DNA from: Mycobacterium sp. IS-1742
Lineage (GTDB): Bacteria; Actinomycetota; Actinomycetes; Mycobacteriales; Mycobacteriaceae
Direction of reading: 5' to 3'
NCBI RefSeq assembly: GCF_001500125.1
Contig: NZ_LQIV01000020.1
Location: 1-64,000 of the forward strand
Length of the DNA stretch: 64,000 bases
Shown: piece after piece, positions 36,701-45,006 of the stretch
Layout of the letters: every line of letters begins with the position of its first letter
Position numbering within the stretch: position 1 is the stretch's first letter
Program-made: the position numbers and the translations under genes
The notes under the pieces: generated by a model
Seen by the model: the letters and a program-made list of their open reading frames with translations, nothing else
Told to the model about the DNA's origin: nothing
The model's database searches: none

Positions 36701-38269
36701 TCACACCGTGGTCCGGTCCCGGCCCTCCCAGAACGGCTTGCGCAGATCCTTCTTGAGGATCTTGCCGGTCGGGTTGCGCGGCAGTTCGTCGACGATGTCG
36801 ATGCTGCGGGGGCACTTGTAGCGAGCGAGCCGCTCGCGGCACCATTCGGTCAGCTCTTCTTCGGACGCCGAGTCACCCACTGCAACAACGGCTTTGACAG
36901 CCTCGCCCCACTTCTCGTCCGGCACGCCGATCACGGCGACTTCGGTCACCGCGGGATGTTCGGCCAGCACCCGCTCCACCTCGATCGAGTAGACGTTCTC
37001 GCCGCCCGAGATGATCATGTCCTTGAGCCGGTCCTCGACGAAGATGAATCCGTCGGGGTCGATGCGGCCGACGTCGCCGGTGCGGAACCAGCCGTCGGGA
37101 GTGACGGCCTCGGCCGTCGCCTCGGGTCTGTTGTGGTAACCCTTCATCAATTGCGGTGTGCGGAACCACAGTTCGCCCTGTCGGTCGGTCTGCACCTCCT
37201 CGCCGGTGTCGGGGTCGACGACCCGCAACTCGGCGTTGGGGATGAGCTGACCCGCGCTGACCAGCCGCTCCGGATGCTCGGTGTCGCGGTGCGCCTCGGG
37301 CATCAGATGGCTGATCACCCCGCACACCTCCGTCAACCCGTACACCTGGATGAAATCGGTGTCGGGCCAGGCCTCCAGGGCCTGTCGCAGCAGCGGGAGC
37401 GGCATCGGCGACGCGCCGTAGCAGAAGGTCTTCAACGCCCCGAACAACTTCACCGCGTCCGGGCCCGTGTCGAGCACCTTCGCGAGCACGGCCGGCACCA
37501 GGAACGTGCGGTTGGCTCCGGCGAGGATGGCGCCCGCGAGCGAGGCCCCGTCCACCTCGCGCGTCATCACGCTGGGAACACCGTCGTGGATCCCGAACTG
37601 CACGTACGACTGGCCGCCGACGTGGAACAGCGGCATCGACACCATGTTCTTGTCGCCCTCGTCGAAGCCCCACCCGTCGTGGGCGTTGACCGTGTGCGCG
37701 ATGAGATTGGCCTGGGTCAGCTCGACACCCTTGGGCCGCCCCGTGGTGCCCGACGAATACATGATCACGCAGGTGTCGTCGGGTGAGACGTCCTCGGCGC
37801 GTCCAGCCGGCGTGGCCCCGGCGAGCAGCGCCTCGTACTCGTCGCCGTCGGCACCGTCGGGCGTCACCTCGATGACGTGCTCGACGTGGGTGAGCCGGTC
37901 GCGGATCCTGTCGATCGTGGGGCGCAGCTCGCGGCCCACGATCAGCACCGTGGCTCCGCTGTCGTTGAGGACGTAGTCGAGTTCGTCGCCGGCGAGCCGG
38001 AAGTTGACGACGGCGTTGGCGGCGCCGAGGGACGCCGCGGCGAACGTCGACTCGACACACGCCGGGTGGTTCTTGTCGAGGAAGGCGACCGCGTCACCGT
38101 GGCCGACGCCGAACCCGCTGAGCGCACCGGCGAGCCGGCGGACCCGGTCGTCGAACTGAGCCCACGTCCAGGTCCGGTCGAGGTAGACGACGGCCTCGCC
38201 GTCGGGTGTGGCGTGCGCCCAGTGGCTCAGCCGGTCATCGAGGAAACGGGGGTCAGGCAGCGCGGGCAT
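36701..38269 (-). CDS. Fatty-acyl-CoA synthetase (FadD type)
   Basis: 522 aa ANL-superfamily ligase. ATP motif YSSGTTGRPKG near 175, YGLTEVCG near 310, WFRTGDVG and RLKDMIISGGENVYSIEVE hinge, and the catalytic Lys in NPTGKILKKDL near the C-terminus. ATG 38269 is preferred; a longer frame to 38290 exists. It resembles the FadD13-type very-long-chain group. Sits between the amidohydrolase and menC in one minus-strand unit, with no counterpart at this exact place in M. tuberculosis as I recall. Confidence 0.88.
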   Translation of the reverse strand: MPALPDPRFLDDRLSHWAHATPDGEAVVYLDRTWTWAQFDDRVRRLAGALSGFGVGHGDAVAFLDKNHPACVESTFAAASLGAANAVVNFRLAGDELDYVLNDSGATVLIVGRELRPTIDRIRDRLTHVEHVIEVTPDGADGDEYEALLAGATPAGRAEDVSPDDTCVIMYSSGTTGRPKGVELTQANLIAHTVNAHDGWGFDEGDKNMVSMPLFHVGGQSYVQFGIHDGVPSVMTREVDGASLAGAILAGANRTFLVPAVLAKVLDTGPDAVKLFGALKTFCYGASPMPLPLLRQALEAWPDTDFIQVYGLTEVCGVISHLMPEAHRDTEHPERLVSAGQLIPNAELRVVDPDTGEEVQTDRQGELWFRTPQLMKGYHNRPEATAEAVTPDGWFRTGDVGRIDPDGFIFVEDRLKDMIISGGENVYSIEVERVLAEHPAVTEVAVIGVPDEKWGEAVKAVVAVGDSASEEELTEWCRERLARYKCPRSIDIVDELPRNPTGKILKKDLRKPFWEGRDRTTV

Positions 38270-38299
38270 ACGACGAGCCTGCCATGACAACGGCAGTTG

Positions 38300-39910
38300 T
38301 CAGAGTTGTTTGGCGTAAACGCAGCGCCCCGCAAGGTAGGTGGCCACGACGTCCAGGCCGGCGATGTCCTCAGGCGGCACGCTGCGCGGATCGGCCGACA
38401 GAACCACCAGATCGCCGTACTTGCCCACCTCGATGGATCCGATCACGTCGTCGGCGAACAGCTGCCACGCGGCGTCGAGGGTCTGGGCGCGGATCGCCTG
38501 GTCGACGGTCAGCCGCTCCTCCGGCGCAAGGACCCGCCCGCTGGGCGCCGTTCGCGTCACCGCGACGCTGATGTTGCGCAGCGGTTCCTCCGGGGTGACC
38601 GGTGGGTCGTTGTGCAATGAGATCCGCATCCCGGTCGCGACCGCCGATCCGCAGGGCATCCACCGACTGCCGCGTTCGGGGCCGAACAACCCGTCCACGA
38701 TGACGTCGCCCCAGTAGTGGATCTGGTCGACGAAGATGCTGCAGGTGACGCCGAGTGCGTGCGCACGCTTCAGCTGCTCGTCGGTGATGGCCCCGACGTG
38801 TTCGAGGCGCAGACGGTGATCGGGCCGCGGGTGGGATTCGAGCACCTCCTCGTACACGTCGAGGATCGTGTCCACCCCGGCGTCGCCGTGGACGTGACAC
38901 GCCATCTGCCACCCCAGCGGGAAGTAGGCGCCGACGATCTCGCGCAGCTGCTCGCGGGTGTAGTTGGCGTGACCGCACGAGCCCGGCACCACCCCGATGG
39001 TCCGGGTGGCCGCGGTGTCGAGGTAGGGGAAGGTCAGGTCGACGTTGCCGATCCACGGCGAACCGTCGACCCAGATCTTGATCCCCACCTGGCGCACCAG
39101 ATCGTCGCCGTCGCCCGGCCGCGCGTCACTGGTCATCTGCGGATTGGAGATCTCGTACGAGCGCAGCCGGATCGTGAGCTCGTCACGCAGCGCGGTGAGC
39201 ATGGGCCGGAACACGGGGTCGAACGCCATGTCCGAACACGTGGTGAGGCCCGCACGGTTCAACCGCGCGCACTCGGCCACCAGCATCGACGGATAGTCGC
39301 TGGGCGAGACCACACCGGCGAGCAGCGGGAACACCGCCGCCGTCTCCTCGGCGGTGCCGTCGAGCTCGCCGGCGGCGTCGCGGCCGAAGCGCGCGCCCTT
39401 CGGATCCGGGATGTCGCGGTGGAGCCCGGCCCGTGTGGCCGCGACGCTGTTGAAGAACGCCTTGTGGCCGGAGTTGTGCAGGATCACCAGCGGACTGTCC
39501 GGCGCGATGTCGTCGAGCCACGCCAGCGTCGGATCCGGAAGGCCGTTCTGCAACAGCGGATCCCACCCGTTGAGGTAGGCACCCTGCCGGCCCCGCCGCG
39601 CGACCTCGCTGCGAATTGCGGCGACGACCTGGTCGGCGGAGGTCATGGTGACCGGACGGATGTCGACCATCCGCTCGGACAGGGCTATGGCCTCCATCAG
39701 CGGATGCCCGTGCGCCTCCACCAGACCGGGCAGTACGCAGCCCGTCCCGACATCGACCAACTCGGTGCCGGACCCGATCCAGGCCTTCACCTCGGAGCGG
39801 GAGCCGACCGCGACGATGCGGCCGTCGGCGACCGCGAGTGCCTCGGCGGTGGGTTGTGCGTCGTTGACGGTGAGCACGGTGCCGGTCAGGACGAGGTCGG
39901 CGATCGACAT
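38300..39910 (-). CDS. YtcJ-like metal-dependent amidohydrolase (Rv0552 homologue)
   Basis: 536 aa, amidohydrolase family 3. N-terminal ADGRIVAVG composite domain, metal motif EAHGHP (the HxH site), HVHGDAGVD and RLEHVGAI for later ligands, SLHNDPPV for the final Asp. Acts on an unknown N-acyl or cyclic amide. Positional orthologue of Rv0552, upstream of menC and divergent from the fadD8 region. Probably leaderless (see the -10 at 39917-39922). Confidence 0.88.
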   Translation of the reverse strand: MSIADLVLTGTVLTVNDAQPTAEALAVADGRIVAVGSRSEVKAWIGSGTELVDVGTGCVLPGLVEAHGHPLMEAIALSERMVDIRPVTMTSADQVVAAIRSEVARRGRQGAYLNGWDPLLQNGLPDPTLAWLDDIAPDSPLVILHNSGHKAFFNSVAATRAGLHRDIPDPKGARFGRDAAGELDGTAEETAAVFPLLAGVVSPSDYPSMLVAECARLNRAGLTTCSDMAFDPVFRPMLTALRDELTIRLRSYEISNPQMTSDARPGDGDDLVRQVGIKIWVDGSPWIGNVDLTFPYLDTAATRTIGVVPGSCGHANYTREQLREIVGAYFPLGWQMACHVHGDAGVDTILDVYEEVLESHPRPDHRLRLEHVGAITDEQLKRAHALGVTCSIFVDQIHYWGDVIVDGLFGPERGSRWMPCGSAVATGMRISLHNDPPVTPEEPLRNISVAVTRTAPSGRVLAPEERLTVDQAIRAQTLDAAWQLFADDVIGSIEVGKYGDLVVLSADPRSVPPEDIAGLDVVATYLAGRCVYAKQL

Positions 39911-39916
39911 TGCCGC

Positions 39917-39922
39917 ATGTTA
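39917..39922 (-). promoter_or_regulatory. -10 element of a probable leaderless transcript
   Basis: TAACAT on the minus strand, ending 6 bases before the amidohydrolase ATG. A TANNNT element 6-8 bases before a start codon is the usual layout of mycobacterial leaderless promoters, and no ribosome site is present. Confidence 0.5.
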
Positions 39923-39983
39923 GCGGGATGACCTGCGAGTACTCGGGAGCGACGAAAAAACTCCGGGTAAATTTCTGCGTCCG

Positions 39984-40010
39984 TGTCGATTCACGGTCAC
40001 GCCGTTCGAC
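39984..40010 (+). promoter_or_regulatory. Putative ECF42-type sigma promoter
   Basis: TGTCGA (39984-39989), a 17-base spacer and CGAC (40007-40010), about 70 bases before the DGPF gene. From memory, ECF42 promoters carry TGTCGA at -35 and a CGA/TC-type -10. An ECF42-type sigma gene lies 2.5 kb downstream, and such sigmas are known to pair with DGPF-protein genes. Confidence 0.55.
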
Positions 40011-40080
40011 GTATGTGCGAGGGGCACCCTGGTACAGAGACGAACACGCCCCTTCATCCACTCGAGAAGGAGACACACCA

Positions 40081-40545
40081 ATGGCGCGTTACATGCTGAT
40101 CATGCGGGTCGGACCGGAGGCCGAGATGGCCATGACCGAGCAGGACATCGACTTCGACCAGATCCTCGAATCGATGGGCCGGTTCAACGAGGAACTCATC
40201 AAGGCCGGCGTACTGCTGGGCGGCGAAGGCCTCACCGGCCCCGAGGACGGCTTCGTCGTCGACTTCAACTCCGACCCTCCGGTGGTGACCGACGGCCCGT
40301 ACACCGAGGCGAAAGAGCTGTTCAACGGGTTCTGGATCCTCGACGTGTCCTCGAAGGAGGAGGCCAAGCAATGGGCGAAGAAGGTGCCGTTGGGGCCCGG
40401 CGTGAAGCTCGAGGTGCGGCGCGTGTCGGAGACCGAGGAGTTCCCGCAGGACAACCCGTGGGTGCAGAAGGAGATCCGGTGGAAGGCCGAACTCGCCGAG
40501 AAGGTCGCGGCGCAGGCCCGGGCCGACGCCGACAAGCTGGGCTAG
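40081..40545 (+). CDS. YCII/DGPF-domain protein
   Basis: 154 aa. YCII-like dimeric alpha/beta domain beginning MARYMLIMRVGPEAE with the DGPF-type motif present as DGPYTEAKELFNGFWILD (about residues 71-88). Strong ribosome site GAAGGAG 10 bases before the ATG. DGPF proteins are frequent targets and partners of ECF42 sigma factors, and a matching promoter lies upstream. The C-terminus is helical and Ala/Lys-rich. The biochemical role is unknown. The stop shares CTAG with that of the convergent DUF3253 gene. Confidence 0.88.
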   Translation: MARYMLIMRVGPEAEMAMTEQDIDFDQILESMGRFNEELIKAGVLLGGEGLTGPEDGFVVDFNSDPPVVTDGPYTEAKELFNGFWILDVSSKEEAKQWAKKVPLGPGVKLEVRRVSETEEFPQDNPWVQKEIRWKAELAEKVAAQARADADKLG

Positions 40546-40793
40546 GAGTCGTCCCTGGCGCGGATCCGGATGGGTCCGCGCCAGGCCGCGTCCGGGTCGA
40601 GCACCTCACCCTTCTGGGTGATCTCGACGTCTCCGGCCCTGGCCAGCTCGCGGGCGGTCTCGCGCGCCTCCTCCATGAGCTCGCGCCAGCCGTCTCCGCC
40701 GACCGCGCGTGCGGCGTCCGACGGACAGATGGTCTTGGCCGGCCCGCGCTCGCGTGCCAGGCGCAGGATCGTCATCCGAAGGTCGTCCCCCAT
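40542..40793 (-). CDS. DUF3253 small protein
   Basis: 83 aa. ILRLARERGPAKTICPSDAARAVGGDGWRELMEEAR, then ARAGDVEITQKGEVLDP and RGPIRIR: a winged-helix-like DUF3253 pattern. The function is unknown; it may bind nucleic acid. ATG 40793 is preferred over TTG 40805. Diverges from fadD8 over 60 bases that contain the KstR-type site. Confidence 0.75.
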   Translation of the reverse strand: MGDDLRMTILRLARERGPAKTICPSDAARAVGGDGWRELMEEARETARELARAGDVEITQKGEVLDPDAAWRGPIRIRARDDS

Positions 40794-40834
40794 GGCTCGA
40801 GTCAAGCCGAATCAATGGGGTCTGGCTAGAAATC

Positions 40835-40848
40835 TGGAACACGTTCTA
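40835..40848. promoter_or_regulatory. KstR-type operator upstream of fadD8
   Basis: TGGAACACGTTCTA fits the published KstR consensus TnnAACnnGTTnnA at every fixed position. It ends 5 bases before the first fadD8 ATG. KstR is the TetR repressor of mycobacterial cholesterol catabolism, relieved by a 3-oxo-cholestenoyl-CoA-type ligand. The site could also affect the divergent DUF3253 gene. Confidence 0.75.
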
Positions 40849-40853
40849 GTCTG

Positions 40854-42494
40854 ATGCCCATGACTCAGGCTGATGCTTCCTCGCGCGAGCGCTCGTCAGA
40901 CGCGCAGCTCCGCCATTTCCTGCACTCCGGACACCTCACCGTGGGCGCGTTGAAGCGCCACAAGGACAAGCCGGTGCTGTTCCTCGGCGACACCACGATG
41001 ACCGGCGGCGAACTCGCCGACCGCATCAGCCAGTACATCCAGGCGTTCGAGGCGCTCGGTGCGGGTACCGGCGCGGCCGTCGGCCTGCTGTCGCTCAACC
41101 GGCCCGAGGTGCTGATGATCATCGGCGCCGGCCAGACGCAGGGCTATCGCCGCACCGCACTACACCCTCTGGGCTCCCTGGACGATCACGCCTACGTGCT
41201 GTCCGACGCCGGGGTGACGTCGCTGATCATCGACCCCAACCCGATGTTCGTCGAACGCGCGCTGGGCCTGCTGGAGAAGGTGTCGTCGCTCGAGCAGATC
41301 CTCACGATCGGCCCGGTTCCCGAGGCGCTCTCCGAGGTCGCGGTCGACCTGAGCGCGGAGGCGGCCAAGTATCCGGCCAAGCCGCTGGTCGCCGCGGATC
41401 TGCCGCCCGACCACATCGGCGGACTGACCTACACCGGCGGCACCACCGGAAAGCCCAAGGGCGTCATCGGCACGACGCAGTCGATCACGACGATGACGAC
41501 CGTGCAGCTGGCCGAGTGGGAGTGGCCGGAGAATCCGCGGTTCCTGATGTGCACACCGCTCTCGCACGCCGGCGCGGCGTTCTTCACCCCGGTGATCGTC
41601 AAGGGCGGCGAGCTGATCGTGCTGACGAAGTTCGACCCGGCCGAGGTGCTGCGCGTCATCGAGGAGCAGAAGATCACCGCGACGATGCTCGTCCCGTCGA
41701 TGATCTACGCGCTGATGGACCACCCCGATTCGCACACCCGCGACCTGTCGTCGCTGGAGACCGTGTACTACGGCGCCTCGGCGATGAACCCGGTCCGCCT
41801 CAAGGAGGCGATCCGGCGGTTCGGCCCGATCTTCGCGCAGTACTACGGACAGTCCGAGGCGCCGATGGTGATCACCTACCTGTCGAAGAACGAACACGAC
41901 GACAAGCGGCTGACCTCGTGCGGGCGGCCGACGCTGTTCGCACGCGTCGCGCTGCTCGGCGAGGACGGGAAGCCCGTGCCGCAGGGCGAGGTCGGCGAGA
42001 TCTGCGTATCGGGTCCGCTGCTGTCGGGCGGCTACTGGAACCTGCCCGACGCGACCGCGGAGACGTTCCGGGACGGCTGGATGCACACCGGCGACCTGGC
42101 CCGGGAGGACGAGGACGGTTTCTACTTCATCGTCGACCGCACCAAGGACATGATCGTCACCGGTGGGTTCAACGTGTTTCCGCGTGAGGTGGAAGACGTT
42201 GTGGCCGAACATCCTTCGATCGCCCAGGTGTGCGTGATCGGCACCCCGGACGAGAAGTGGGGTGAGGCGGTGACGGCCGTGGTGGTGCTGCGGCCCGACG
42301 CCGACAGTTCCGAGTCGGCGGTGGAGACCATGACCGCCGAGATCCAGGCGTCGGTCAAGGAGCGCAAGGGTTCGGTGCACGTGCCCAAACAGGTGGTCGT
42401 CGCCGAGTCGGTGCCGATCACCGCGCTGGGCAAGCCGGACAAGAAGGCGGTGCGGGCGCAGTTCTGGCAGGGCGCGGGGCGCGCCGTCGGCTGA
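40854..42494 (+). CDS. fadD8: Fatty-acyl-CoA synthetase FadD8
   Basis: 546 aa ANL ligase. YTGGTTGKPKG P-loop near 195, YGQSEAPM near 335, MHTGDLARED and DRTKDMIVTGGFNVFPREVE hinge, terminal catalytic Lys in TALGKPDKKAV. Position, divergent from the Rv0552-like gene, matches Rv0551c (fadD8). ATGs at 40854 and 40860 are both possible; neither has a ribosome site, so a leaderless transcript is likely. The KstR-type operator suggests induction by sterols. Confidence 0.88.
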   Translation: MPMTQADASSRERSSDAQLRHFLHSGHLTVGALKRHKDKPVLFLGDTTMTGGELADRISQYIQAFEALGAGTGAAVGLLSLNRPEVLMIIGAGQTQGYRRTALHPLGSLDDHAYVLSDAGVTSLIIDPNPMFVERALGLLEKVSSLEQILTIGPVPEALSEVAVDLSAEAAKYPAKPLVAADLPPDHIGGLTYTGGTTGKPKGVIGTTQSITTMTTVQLAEWEWPENPRFLMCTPLSHAGAAFFTPVIVKGGELIVLTKFDPAEVLRVIEEQKITATMLVPSMIYALMDHPDSHTRDLSSLETVYYGASAMNPVRLKEAIRRFGPIFAQYYGQSEAPMVITYLSKNEHDDKRLTSCGRPTLFARVALLGEDGKPVPQGEVGEICVSGPLLSGGYWNLPDATAETFRDGWMHTGDLAREDEDGFYFIVDRTKDMIVTGGFNVFPREVEDVVAEHPSIAQVCVIGTPDEKWGEAVTAVVVLRPDADSSESAVETMTAEIQASVKERKGSVHVPKQVVVAESVPITALGKPDKKAVRAQFWQGAGRAVG

Positions 42495-42504
42495 TTTCTC
42501 ACCG

Positions 42505-42562
42505 CGAGCAGTCACAGAATCGCGCTGACAGGCCGCAGAACACGCGATTCTGTGTCTGCTCG
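42505..42562. terminator. Long near-perfect hairpin between fadD8 and the sigma gene
   Basis: Left arm GAGCAG-T-CACAGAATCGCG (42506-42524) pairs with CGCGATTCTGTG-T-CTGCTC (42543-42561), broken only by one T/T mismatch; a C/G pair extends it. The loop is 18 bases. It begins 11 bases after the fadD8 stop and ends 6 bases before the sigma ATG, so it may terminate fadD8 transcripts and also shape the sigma leader. Confidence 0.65.
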
Positions 42563-42567
42563 GCAGA

Positions 42568-43824
42568 ATGGGCGCCGTGGGCTCCGACATCCAGCAGACC
42601 GTCGACGCGGTGTGGCGGATGGAAGCCGCCAAGATCGTCGCCACGCTGACCCGCGCCGTCGGCGATGTCGGCCTGGCCGAGGACGTCGCCGCCGACGCCC
42701 TCGTCGACGCGCTCACCCAGTGGCCGTCGACCGGGGTGCCGAACAACCCCGGCGCCTGGCTGACCACCGTCGCCAAGCGCAAGGCGATCGACCACTGGCG
42801 GCGCCAGGACAATCTCGGCGCCAAGTACACCGAACTGGCCCGCGACCTCGAAACCCGCCTCGACGAACCCGCGTGGGACCCCGACCACATCGACGACGAC
42901 GTCCTGCGGCTCATCTTCGTCGCGACCCACCCGGCGCTCTCGCGGGAGAACCAGATCGCGCTGACGTTGCGGGTCGTCGGCGGCCTGACCACCGAGGAGA
43001 TCGCCCGCGCTTTTCTGGCGCCGAAAGCCACTGTGGCGCAACGCATCGTCCGGGCGAAGAAGACCCTCGCCGACGCGCATGTCCCGTTCGAGGTGCCGCC
43101 CCGCGAGCAGTTCCCGCAGCGCCTCTCGGCCGTGCTGAGCGTCATCTACCTCATCTACAACGAGGGTTACTCGGCGTCCTCCGGACAGCGGTGGATCCGC
43201 GACGAACTGTGCCGGGAGGCGCTGCGGCTGGGCCGCATCCTCGCCGCGCTGGTACCCGACGAGCCCGAGGCGCACGGCCTGGTGGCGCTGATGGAACTGC
43301 AGACCTCGCGGTTCGCCGCACGTACCGACGACGCCGGCCACCCGATCATGCTCGAGGACCAGGACCGCACGAAGTGGGACCGCGCCCAGATCGGCCGCGG
43401 CGTCGCCGCGCTGCGCCGCGCGGCCGAGGCGGTCGACCGGCGCGGCACCGGGTGGGGTCCCTATTCGCTGCAGGCCGCGCTCGCCGAATGCCACGCGACC
43501 GCACCGTCGACCACCGAGACCGACTGGCGGCGCATCGTGACCATCTACGACGCCCTGCTGCAGATCGCCCCGTCGCCCGTCGTCGCCCTCAACCGCGCCG
43601 TCGCCGTCGCGATGGACTCCGGACCGGCCGCGGCGCTGCAGATCGTCGACGGCATCTCCGGGCTCGCGGACTCGTACCTGCTGCCGAGCGTGCGCGGCGA
43701 ACTGCTGGCCCGCCTGGGCCGCGCCGACGAGGCCGCCGCGCAATTCGACCGGGCCGCCGAGCTCGCCGACAACGACCGCGAACGAGAGGTGTTGAGCGAC
43801 AAAGCGGTCCGCCTGCGCCGGTGA
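42568..43824 (+). CDS. ECF42-type RNA polymerase sigma factor
   Basis: 418 aa. N-terminal sigma region 2 (VWRMEAAKIVATLTRAVGDVGLAEDVAADAL, then WLTTVAKRKAIDHWRR) and region 4 (LTLRVVGGLTTEEIARAFLAPKATVAQRIVRAKK). A 220-residue helical C-terminal extension follows (LIYNEGYSASSG; tetratrico-like helices around SPVVALNRAVAVA), the mark of the ECF42 group. No anti-sigma gene is adjacent. GTG 42577 is an alternative start. Partner of the DGPF gene at 40081. Confidence 0.9.
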   Translation: MGAVGSDIQQTVDAVWRMEAAKIVATLTRAVGDVGLAEDVAADALVDALTQWPSTGVPNNPGAWLTTVAKRKAIDHWRRQDNLGAKYTELARDLETRLDEPAWDPDHIDDDVLRLIFVATHPALSRENQIALTLRVVGGLTTEEIARAFLAPKATVAQRIVRAKKTLADAHVPFEVPPREQFPQRLSAVLSVIYLIYNEGYSASSGQRWIRDELCREALRLGRILAALVPDEPEAHGLVALMELQTSRFAARTDDAGHPIMLEDQDRTKWDRAQIGRGVAALRRAAEAVDRRGTGWGPYSLQAALAECHATAPSTTETDWRRIVTIYDALLQIAPSPVVALNRAVAVAMDSGPAAALQIVDGISGLADSYLLPSVRGELLARLGRADEAAAQFDRAAELADNDREREVLSDKAVRLRR

Positions 43825-43836
43825 CGACGTGGCACC

Positions 43837-44529
43837 ATGGCTGAGATGACTGTCCGAGCGGCGTTGTTCGACTACTCCGGCACCCTCTTTCGCCTCGAGG
43901 AGGACGAGAGCTGGTTCACCGGTATCGAGGTCGACAACCAGGAGGTCGACGGCCACGTCCAGGCCGAGTTGCTGCGCCGCCTGACCGCGCCGACCGGGCG
44001 GTCGGTGCAGATGACCCCCGAGGCCGACCACGCGTGGGTCAACCGCGACCTCGCACCGCACCTGCACCGCGAGGCCTACCTGCACGTGCTGCGCGAGTCG
44101 GGGCTCGCCGACCACCACGCCGAACAGCTCTACCGCCGGGTGATCGACCCGGCGTCGTGGACGCCGTACCCCGACACCGCCGACGTGCTCGCGGGGCTGC
44201 GCCGTCAGGGCGTCAGGACCGCAGTGGTGTCCAACATCGCGTTCGACGTCCGGCCGGCGTTCGCGGCTATCGGCGCCGACCGGGACGTCGACGAGTTCGT
44301 GCTGTCCTTCGAGGTCGGCGTCACCAAACCCGCCCCGGAGATCTTCACCACCGCGCTGACCCGGCTGGGCGTCGAGCCGGCCGACGCGGTGATGGTCGGC
44401 GACAGTGACGAGGCCGACGGCGGGGCGCGCGCCGTCGGTTGCCGGTTCGTCCTCGTCGACCCGCTGCCCACCACGGAGCGCCCCACCGGTCTGCGCGATG
44501 CGCTGTCCGCCGTCGGAATCGAGATCTAG
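43837..44529 (+). CDS. HAD-superfamily hydrolase
   Basis: 230 aa. HAD motif I FDYSGTL (the first Asp is the nucleophile; the second Asp of DxD is replaced by Ser, as in some phosphonatase-like members), motif II VVSNIAFD, Lys in VTKPAPEIF, and motif IV MVGDSDEADGG. A phosphatase of unknown small-molecule substrate. ATG 43837 or ATG 43846 could start it. Follows the sigma gene by 12 bases and precedes an F420-type enzyme by 7. Confidence 0.85.
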   Translation: MAEMTVRAALFDYSGTLFRLEEDESWFTGIEVDNQEVDGHVQAELLRRLTAPTGRSVQMTPEADHAWVNRDLAPHLHREAYLHVLRESGLADHHAEQLYRRVIDPASWTPYPDTADVLAGLRRQGVRTAVVSNIAFDVRPAFAAIGADRDVDEFVLSFEVGVTKPAPEIFTTALTRLGVEPADAVMVGDSDEADGGARAVGCRFVLVDPLPTTERPTGLRDALSAVGIEI

Positions 44530-44536
44530 GAGGCAT

Positions 44537-44995
44537 ATGTCGGAGGAACGCATCCGCCCACCGTGGTGGCTCAAACCGTTGAACAAGGTCGTGATCGCCT
44601 CGTCGAAACTGGGGCTGCCGGTCTTCGGCAAGCAGGGTCCGACGGTCCTCACGGTGACCGGCCGTAAGAGCGGCAAGCCGCGGCCGACACCGATCACCCC
44701 GATGTACGTCGACGGGAAACGTTATGTGGTGGGCGGCTTTCCGGGTGCGGACTGGGTGCGCAACGCACGGGCCAACCCCGAGGTGACCCTGACGCAGAAC
44801 CGCCGCGACGAGCGGGTCCGCATGGTGGAGGTGCCTGCCGACGAGGCCCGGCCGCTGCTGCGGCAGTTCCCCACCCTGGTACCCACCGGGGTCGAATTCA
44901 TGAAGAACGCCGGACTGGTCACCGAGGCCACGCCCGACGAGTTCGAGGCGCTGGCGGGCCGCTGCGCCGTCTTCCGCTTCGACCCGATGACGTAG
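44537..44995 (+). CDS. F420/deazaflavin-type nitroreductase-family protein
   Basis: 152 aa split barrel of the DUF385 family. LTVTGRKSGKPRPTPITPMYVDGKRYVVGGFPGADWVRNARANPEVTL contains the expected F420-contact and W/N residues. Excellent AGGAGG ribosome site before ATG 44537. Paralogue of the protein at 30579-31082 but with a different tail. Probably co-transcribed with the HAD gene. Confidence 0.87.
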   Translation: MSEERIRPPWWLKPLNKVVIASSKLGLPVFGKQGPTVLTVTGRKSGKPRPTPITPMYVDGKRYVVGGFPGADWVRNARANPEVTLTQNRRDERVRMVEVPADEARPLLRQFPTLVPTGVEFMKNAGLVTEATPDEFEALAGRCAVFRFDPMT

Positions 44996-45006
44996 GTTCT
45001 CCTGCC

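Noticed and set aside
42499..44697. Long minus-strand frame opposite the sigma factor and HAD genes
   Set aside because: No domain, low-complexity Arg/Gly/Val content, and it crosses two genes with clear families.
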